The translations under genes were made by a program, and so were the position numbers. Shown piece after piece: positions 59,156 to 64,000 of a stretch of 64,000 nt of DNA. The notes under the pieces are model-generated. The model was not told the origin of the DNA. It made no database searches and saw nothing but the letters and a program-made list of their open reading frames with translations. The stretch comes from Lysobacter concretionis Ko07 = DSM 16239. Lineage in GTDB: Bacteria; Pseudomonadota; Gammaproteobacteria; Xanthomonadales; Xanthomonadaceae. Within the stretch, counting starts at the first letter, position 1. Each line of letters starts with the position of its first letter. The stretch spans positions 1-64,000 of the forward strand of contig NZ_AVPS01000011.1 in the NCBI RefSeq assembly GCF_000768345.1, given 5' to 3'.

Positions 59156-60442
59156 TCAGCCGAGGAACCGGATTGTCGCCGTGGTGCCCTCGCCGGGCAG
59201 GCTCTGCAGGCTGACCGGCCAGCCCATCCGGTCGCCCAGCCGACGCGTGATCGAAAGCCCCATGCCCCGGCCTTCCTCGCGCGTGATGTCGGCTCGGTAG
59301 AACGGGTCGAACGCCTTGGCCAGCGCGTTCGCATTCATGCCGATGCCGCTGTCGCGCACCTCGATCGCGTCCGGCGACAAGCGCACCTCGATGCTGCCGT
59401 GGTCGGTGAAATGGACCGCGTTGCTGAGCAGGTTTCCCACCATCACCGCCAGCACGTGCGGCGGGCCGAACAGGCGTGGTGCGCCGTTGTCGATCAGTTC
59501 GATCGCGACCGGTTTGTCGGCCAGCATCGGCCGGATCCTCGCGATCTGGTCCTGGATGATGTCGCGGACCTCGAACTCGCTGCTTTGCGGGGCGATGTCC
59601 ATTTCACGCGCGAGGATCAGGAAGGCGTCGATCACCTCCTCCATGTCGCGCCCGGCACGTTGCACCCGCGCCAGCGAACGCAACATCGCGGACGAGGTGG
59701 CCGGATCGGCGAGCATCATGTCGGTCGCCACCCGGATCACCGTCAGCGGCGTCCGCAATTCGTGGCTGGCATCACGGGTGAAGTCGCGCTCGCGCTGGAC
59801 AAAGTCCGCCACCCGGTCCGCCAGCCCCACCAATGCCCGCGCCAGTCGATGCACCTCGCTGCCGGCTTCCGCGGGCAGGTTGTGCGGCTTGATCACGCTG
59901 GCATCGGGATCACGCGGGTCCCATTGCGTGACCACGTTGGCCAGCCAGCTGACCGGTGCCACCAGCCGCTTGGACGTGCGGTAGGTCCACCAGGACACCA
60001 GATAGGTCGCCAGCAGCGACAGCAGCAATGACACCAGTCCGGTCAGGCCGATCGCCCGGTCGATGTGCCCCGATTCGAAGACCAGGTAGAACGTCGCCTG
60101 CGGGCGGCGATCCACCAGCACATCCGCGCGCATGGTCGTGCCCGGCAGTGCGACACGGTGCCGGCCCGGCGCCAGCTCACGCAGGTAGCGCGGCGCGGTG
60201 CGGTCTCCTGCCGCGGCGGGATACAGATAGCCGGTCATCGTCGAGGTCCGCGGCAGCGGATAGGCCGGACTGGCGGCGCGGCCGGTCCAGAACGCATCGG
60301 CCTCACGCTGCAGGCGTTCATCAAGCACGCTGTGGCGCACCGCCAGACCGGTCAGCATCACCCCGGCGGTGATGGCGACACTGGCCAACAGCGCCTGCAG
60401 GATGAAAGCGAGCTTGATCCGCCGCGGCAGGCCTTCGGTCAT
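59156..60442 (-). CDS. Sensor histidine kinase
   Basis: A 428-residue membrane kinase: helix at about 12-32, a periplasmic domain of about 95 residues, helix at about 131-151, HAMP-like linker, dimerisation domain with the phospho-acceptor His in RDASHELRTPL, and an ATPase domain with N box GNLLSNAVHF, G1 DSGIGM and G2 GRGMGLSI. The signal sensed is unknown. It is 24 bases downstream of its response-regulator gene and 152 bases upstream of the adaptor, all on one strand. Confidence 0.95.
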   Translation of the reverse strand: MTEGLPRRIKLAFILQALLASVAITAGVMLTGLAVRHSVLDERLQREADAFWTGRAASPAYPLPRTSTMTGYLYPAAAGDRTAPRYLRELAPGRHRVALPGTTMRADVLVDRRPQATFYLVFESGHIDRAIGLTGLVSLLLSLLATYLVSWWTYRTSKRLVAPVSWLANVVTQWDPRDPDASVIKPHNLPAEAGSEVHRLARALVGLADRVADFVQRERDFTRDASHELRTPLTVIRVATDMMLADPATSSAMLRSLARVQRAGRDMEEVIDAFLILAREMDIAPQSSEFEVRDIIQDQIARIRPMLADKPVAIELIDNGAPRLFGPPHVLAVMVGNLLSNAVHFTDHGSIEVRLSPDAIEVRDSGIGMNANALAKAFDPFYRADITREEGRGMGLSITRRLGDRMGWPVSLQSLPGEGTTATIRFLG

Positions 60443-60466
60443 GGGAAGAAAATCCGCGCCGTCATG

Positions 60467-61177
60467 TCATTCGTGCGGCTGCGAGATATCCGCCACCCGG
60501 TAACCGGCCGACTGCACCGTATGCAGCAGCTGCTTGTCGAACGGCTTGTCGATGGTCTTGCGCAGGTTGTAGAGATGGCTGCGCAAGGTGTCCGAATCCG
60601 GCAGGCCATTGCCCCAGATCTCGCGCTCGATTTCCTGCCGGCTGACCACGCGCGGGGACTCGCGCATCAGGATCGTCAGCAGGCGCAGGCCGATCGGCGA
60701 CAACTGCAACTCGGTGCCGGCACGCGTCACCCGCAGGCTGGCGGGGTCGAGCACCAGGTCGGCCACCTTCAGCACCTCGCCACCCACCTGGCGGCGGTCG
60801 CGACGGATCAGTGCGCGCAGGCGGGCTTCCAGTTCCTGGATGGCGAACGGCTTGGTCAGGTAATCGTCCGCGCCGACGGACAGGCCGGCGAGCTTCTCAT
60901 CGAGCGTGTCGCGCGAGGTCAACATCAACACCGGCGTCGACTTGCGGGCCTCCTCGCGCAAACGCTTGCAGACCTCGATGCCGTCCAGGCGCGGCAGCAT
61001 GAGGTCCAGCACGATCACGTCGTAACTGTTCTCGGCGGCGAGCCGGTAGCCGTCCAGGCCGTCGGCGGCAAAGTCCACCTCGAAGCCTTTGCCTTCCAGA
61101 TACTCGCCGACCATTTCGGAAATATTGCGGTTGTCCTCGATGATGAGGACCAGACCTCCGTCGCGGGTGCCCTGCAT
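60467..61177 (-). CDS. OmpR/PhoB-family response regulator
   Basis: A 236-residue regulator with a receiver domain (phospho-acceptor Asp58 in VIVLDLMLP, conserved Thr/Ser in VLMLTSRD, Lys in DDYLTKPF) and a C-terminal winged helix (LQLSPIGLRLLTILM to HTVQSAGYRV). GGGAGGGAA before the ATG is a strong ribosome site. With the adjacent kinase it probably controls the MacAB-like exporter that follows; that target is inferred from gene order. Confidence 0.96.
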   Translation of the reverse strand: MQGTRDGGLVLIIEDNRNISEMVGEYLEGKGFEVDFAADGLDGYRLAAENSYDVIVLDLMLPRLDGIEVCKRLREEARKSTPVLMLTSRDTLDEKLAGLSVGADDYLTKPFAIQELEARLRALIRRDRRQVGGEVLKVADLVLDPASLRVTRAGTELQLSPIGLRLLTILMRESPRVVSRQEIEREIWGNGLPDSDTLRSHLYNLRKTIDKPFDKQLLHTVQSAGYRVADISQPHE

Positions 61178-61293
61178 GATTATTCCCTCCCTTCAGTTTT
61201 GTGAAGGCTGACGGCCGGCGGGTCGACGCGACGTGAAGATCGGCTGCACCGGGTGCTCCGACATCGATGGAAAATCAGGGCCGCGCCGGACCA

Positions 61294-62142
61294 CTACCGT
61301 TCCTGCGCCTTGACCCGGTTCCAACAGGCTTCCTGGGCCTCCAGCGACAGCGTTTCCAGCGGCTGCCCCTCGTGCTTTGCCAGTGCTTCCATCGCGCGGA
61401 AGCGCCGCTCGAACTTGCGGTTGGCCCGGCGCATCGCGCTGCCGACATCGACCTTCGCGTGACGCGCCAGGTTGGCGGCGACAAACAGCAGATCGCCGAT
61501 CTCATCCTCCAGCCGATCCTGTGCGGCCGCCGTATCGGGCCCGCGCTCGAGGGCGGCGAACTCGGCCTCCACCTCGCCGATCTCCTCGTGCAGCTTGGCG
61601 ATCACCGGAGCATGACCGGGCCAGTCGAAGCCGACCCGCGCCGCGCGGCTCTGCAGCTTCACCGCGCGCTGCCACTCGGGCAGGCCGCGGGCGATGCCGG
61701 CCAGCGCCGAGGTATCGCGCTCGCCCGCGGCCTCGCGCTCGTCACGCTTGAACGCTTCCCAGGACGCCGCCTGTGCGGTGAGCTCCATGGTCGGCGCGTC
61801 TCCGAACACGTGCGGATGCCGTCGTTCCATCTTGTCGCTGATGGCCGCCACCACATCGGCGAACCCGAATGCTCCCTGCTCCTGCGCCAGCCGGGCATGG
61901 AACACCACCTGGAACAGCAGGTCGCCCAACTCCTCCCTGATGGCGTCCAGGTCCTCGCGACCGATCGCGTCCGCGACCTCGTAGGCCTCCTCGATCGTGT
62001 ACGGCGCAATCGTCGCGAACGTCTGCTGCAGGTCCCACGGGCAACCGTGTTGTGGATCACGCAGGCGCGCCATGATCTCCAGCAGACGCTGGATGTCGCC
62101 GTCATCGGCTCCGTCGTCCGGAAATCCAGCCGACCCGCTCAC
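61294..62142 (-). CDS. mazG: Nucleoside triphosphate pyrophosphohydrolase MazG
   Basis: Hydrolyses NTPs to NMP and pyrophosphate, with roles in nucleotide-pool cleaning and ppGpp-related stress. The 282-residue protein contains two MazG domains: DPQHGCPWDLQQTF, EEAYEVADAI and EELGDLLFQVVFH in the first, KLHEEIGEVEAEF and EDEIGDLLFVAANLARH in the second. The GTG at 62142 overlaps the cysQ stop (GTGA), which fixes the start. Confidence 0.95.
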   Translation of the reverse strand: MSGSAGFPDDGADDGDIQRLLEIMARLRDPQHGCPWDLQQTFATIAPYTIEEAYEVADAIGREDLDAIREELGDLLFQVVFHARLAQEQGAFGFADVVAAISDKMERRHPHVFGDAPTMELTAQAASWEAFKRDEREAAGERDTSALAGIARGLPEWQRAVKLQSRAARVGFDWPGHAPVIAKLHEEIGEVEAEFAALERGPDTAAAQDRLEDEIGDLLFVAANLARHAKVDVGSAMRRANRKFERRFRAMEALAKHEGQPLETLSLEAQEACWNRVKAQER

Positions 62143-62939
62143 AGACCCGCCCAGGTTTTCCAGGGCAACGACAGGTCGCCCAGGGCGATGAATTCGCCGT
62201 TGAGCAGGGTGTCGCGGCGGTTGTAGCGGAGCGGCCTCCCCTGCAGGTCGAGCACGCCGCCGCCCGCTCCTTCCAGTACCGCCTGGGCGGCGGCGGTATC
62301 CCATTCGCTGGTCGGCCCGAAGCGGGGATAGACGTCGATCCCGCCGTCGGCGAGGGCGCAGAACTTCAGCGAGGAACCCAACCCGACCGGCTCCACCTCA
62401 CCCATCCGCTCGATGAACCCGATGGTGCGCTGGTCGCGGTGCGAACGGCTGGCGGCCACCCGCAATGGCGGGTGTGCGGGCGCCCGCGCATGCACGGCGC
62501 GCTCCTCACCTCCACCGACTCGCCGGAAGGCGCCCAACTCCGCGCCGCCATGCCACAGCGTGTCGGTGACTGGCGCCTGCACCACGCCGTAGGTCGCGAC
62601 CCCGTCTTCGACCAGCGCGATGTTGACGGTGAATTCGCCATTGCGCTTGACAAACTCGCGGGTGCCATCGAGCGGATCGACCAGCCACATCCGCCGCCAC
62701 TGCCGGCGTTCGGCAGCGGCGATCCCGACCGACTCCTCCGACAGCACCGGGATATCCGGCGTCAACCGCTTCAGCCCGTCGACGATGCAGTGGTGGGCGG
62801 CCAGGTCCGCCGCGGTGACCGGCGAGCGATCGTCCTTGTGATCGACCGCGAACTCACCGTCGTAGACCTTCAGTATCTCGGCGGCGGCGGCGCGCGCGAT
62901 CGCGATCACGCCTTCGCGCAGTGCTTCGTCGATTTTCAT
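62139..62939 (-). CDS. cysQ: 3'(2'),5'-bisphosphate nucleotidase CysQ
   Basis: Removes the 3'-phosphate of PAP formed in sulfate assimilation and sulfotransfer. The 266-residue inositol-phosphatase-fold protein has DRSPVTAADLAAH, LSEESVG, the metal-binding LVDPLDGTREFVKRNGEF and GPTSEWDTAAAQAVLEGAGG. It overlaps mazG and lies 63 bases after nudE, giving nudE-cysQ-mazG in one direction. Confidence 0.97.
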   Translation of the reverse strand: MKIDEALREGVIAIARAAAAEILKVYDGEFAVDHKDDRSPVTAADLAAHHCIVDGLKRLTPDIPVLSEESVGIAAAERRQWRRMWLVDPLDGTREFVKRNGEFTVNIALVEDGVATYGVVQAPVTDTLWHGGAELGAFRRVGGGEERAVHARAPAHPPLRVAASRSHRDQRTIGFIERMGEVEPVGLGSSLKFCALADGGIDVYPRFGPTSEWDTAAAQAVLEGAGGGVLDLQGRPLRYNRRDTLLNGEFIALGDLSLPWKTWAGL

Positions 62940-63002
62940 GGCATGGGGATCCTTGACGCATTGGTGCTGGTGCCTCCGTCATCGGCAACGGCCGGCACGC
63001 CG

Positions 63003-63551
63003 TCAGCCGTGCATCCGCAACCACTCACGCACGATGAACAACGCGGCGATGCTGCGGCCCTCGGAAAAGTCCTCGCGCAGGATCAGCTCGTGCAACGCGT
63101 CGATCTTCCAGGGCACCAGTTCGAGGGGCTCGGGCTCGTCGCCGGGCAGGCGCTCGGGGTACAGGTCGCGCGCCAGCACCAGGTGGGTGGCGTGGCTCAT
63201 GTAGGTCGGCGCGAGGGTCAACTGGCGCAGCTCGACAAGGGAGTGCGCGCCATAACCGGCCTCCTCCTTCAGCTCCCGGTTCGCGGCCTGCAACGGCGCT
63301 TCCCCGGCATCGATGCGCCCCTTGACCAGGCCCAGCTCGTAGCGGTGGACGCCGGCCGCGTACTCGCGCACCAGCAGCACGGTATCCGCATCCAGCATCG
63401 GCACCACCACGACGGCGCCATGGCCGCGGCCGTGCATGCGCTGGAAGCGCCGTCGCTCGCCGTTGCTGAACTCCAGGTCGAGATCCTCGACCCGGTACGG
63501 GCCGGAATCGTCCTCCACGATGCGGTGGATGATCGGCAGCCTGCGGCTCAT
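63003..63551 (-). CDS. nudE: ADP compounds hydrolase NudE
   Basis: A 182-residue Nudix enzyme hydrolysing ADP-ribose, Ap3A and NADH-type compounds. A complete Nudix box spans residues 78-100 (G78, E84, RELKEEAGY). The upstream VREYAAGVHRYELGLVKG and downstream LAPTYMSHATHLVLARDL are NudE-like. The ATG at 63551 was chosen since the conserved region starts soon after; it is divergent from bioA with 83 bases between. nudE-cysQ linkage is common in gammaproteobacteria. Confidence 0.94.
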   Translation of the reverse strand: MSRRLPIIHRIVEDDSGPYRVEDLDLEFSNGERRRFQRMHGRGHGAVVVVPMLDADTVLLVREYAAGVHRYELGLVKGRIDAGEAPLQAANRELKEEAGYGAHSLVELRQLTLAPTYMSHATHLVLARDLYPERLPGDEPEPLELVPWKIDALHELILREDFSEGRSIAALFIVREWLRMHG

Positions 63552-63634
63552 GGCCGCGCTCCCGGCCGGCACACAGGCGCCGGGGATGTGGCTGCGGCAG
63601 GAATCGGCAATGGCGGAAGGGCGATAATGGCGGG

Positions 63635-64000
63635 ATGCAGAAGAAGACTCACGATACGTCGATGCTAGCAGAGCCCGGTGACCGCGCATCGGGTTCCAGC
63701 GCAGGCTCGGCCGCACAGTGGCGCGCGCGCGATCTGGCCGTGCTGTGGCACCCGTGCACGCAGATGCGTGAACATCCTGACACCCTCCCGTTGCTGCCGA
63801 TCGAGCGCGGCGAAGGCCCTTGGCTGATCGGTCGCGACGGCCGCCGCTATCTCGACGCGGTCAGCAGCTGGTGGACCAACCTGTTCGGCCACGCCGAGCC
63901 CCGGCTGGCCGCGGCGATATACCGGCAGGCCAACACCCTGGAGCACGTGATCCTGGCGGGCTGCTCGCATGCACCCGCGGTCGAGCTGGCCGAGCGGCTG
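63635..64000 (+). CDS. bioA: Adenosylmethionine-8-amino-7-oxononanoate aminotransferase, 5' part (runs off the window)
   Basis: The first 122 codons of a class III PLP aminotransferase of biotin synthesis, which aminates KAPA to DAPA. BioA features are RDLAVLWHPCTQM, GRDGRRYLDAVSSWW, TNLFGHAEPRLAAA and VILAGCSHAPAVELAERL. The first 30 residues are a non-conserved Ser/Ala-rich lead, so a later start (ATG at codon 10) is possible. The PLP Lys lies outside the window. Confidence 0.93.
   Translation, partial: MQKKTHDTSMLAEPGDRASGSSAGSAAQWRARDLAVLWHPCTQMREHPDTLPLLPIERGEGPWLIGRDGRRYLDAVSSWWTNLFGHAEPRLAAAIYRQANTLEHVILAGCSHAPAVELAERL

Overview
The window is high-GC, densely coded chromosomal DNA of a gammaproteobacterium of the Xanthomonadaceae/Lysobacteraceae (Lysobacter, Luteimonas or Xanthomonas-like). 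Support comes from the gene order (tRNA-Tyr/Gly/Thr-tuf; lolB-ispE-tRNA-Gln-prs-rplY-pth-ychF divergent from hemA-prfA; ahpC-ahpF-oxyR; lptD-surA-pdxA-rsmA-apaG-apaH), from a SPINDLY-type O-GlcNAc transferase-like protein of the kind described in Xanthomonas, and from clusters of short REP-like palindromes. This assignment rests on remembered family knowledge, not on a database search. No rRNA, CRISPR array, prophage, insertion sequence or plasmid origin was seen.

Layout. 0-0.5 kb: the 5' end of tuf preceded by tRNA-Thr, tRNA-Gly and tRNA-Tyr and their promoter. 0.5-7.5 kb (minus): a TPR protein, lolB, ispE, tRNA-Gln, prs, rplY, pth and ychF. 7.6-11.8 kb (plus): hemA, prfA and the OGT-like gene. 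12.1-17.7 kb: acylphosphatase, a TlpA-like lipoprotein thioredoxin, a YihY-type membrane protein, wrbA, a DUF2069 protein, a short asparaginase-domain protein, an orphan subtilase-propeptide-like lipoprotein, sufT and a membrane protein. 17.7-22.4 kb: the three-subunit proton-translocating transhydrogenase, interrupted by an opposite-strand cassette of an ECF sigma factor, a DUF3619-like membrane protein and a DUF3106 periplasmic protein. 22.5-29.1 kb: a DUF1631 protein, nitroreductase, 5'-3' exonuclease, Nudix hydrolase, proline iminopeptidase and prmC. 29.4-33.1 kb: the peroxide-response group ahpC-ahpF-oxyR with a recognisable OxyR box and promoter. 33.3-43.3 kb: DUF2007, glnS, a Cys-rich lipoprotein, a deaminase, rlmM, an EF-hand protein, two ubiquinone hydroxylases, a DUF6580 membrane protein, cobalamin adenosyltransferase and an HDAC-family deacetylase. 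43.4-50.4 kb: lptD-surA-pdxA-rsmA-apaG-apaH. 50.6-54.1 kb (minus): lgt-thyA-folA, terC and dgkA. 54.4-64 kb: isoaspartyl peptidase, a MacAB-like exporter with its two-component system, mazG, cysQ, nudE and the 5' end of bioA.

Most genes are housekeeping and many are translationally coupled through ATGA or GTGA overlaps. Envelope biogenesis recurs (LolB, LptD, SurA, Lgt, DgkA, IspE). Two signal-transduction units stand out: the ECF sigma/DUF3619-like/DUF3106 triad inserted in the pnt locus, and the response regulator-kinase-MacA-ATPase-permease run whose adaptor carries an inserted LTxxQ-like helical region. Both pair a regulator with a periplasmic LTxxQ-type module and are the best candidates for undescribed envelope-sensing functions. 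A stand-alone subtilase propeptide homologue with a lipobox, and a set of degenerate tandem repeats sitting on stop codons at 16-17.7 kb, are the other features most worth following up.
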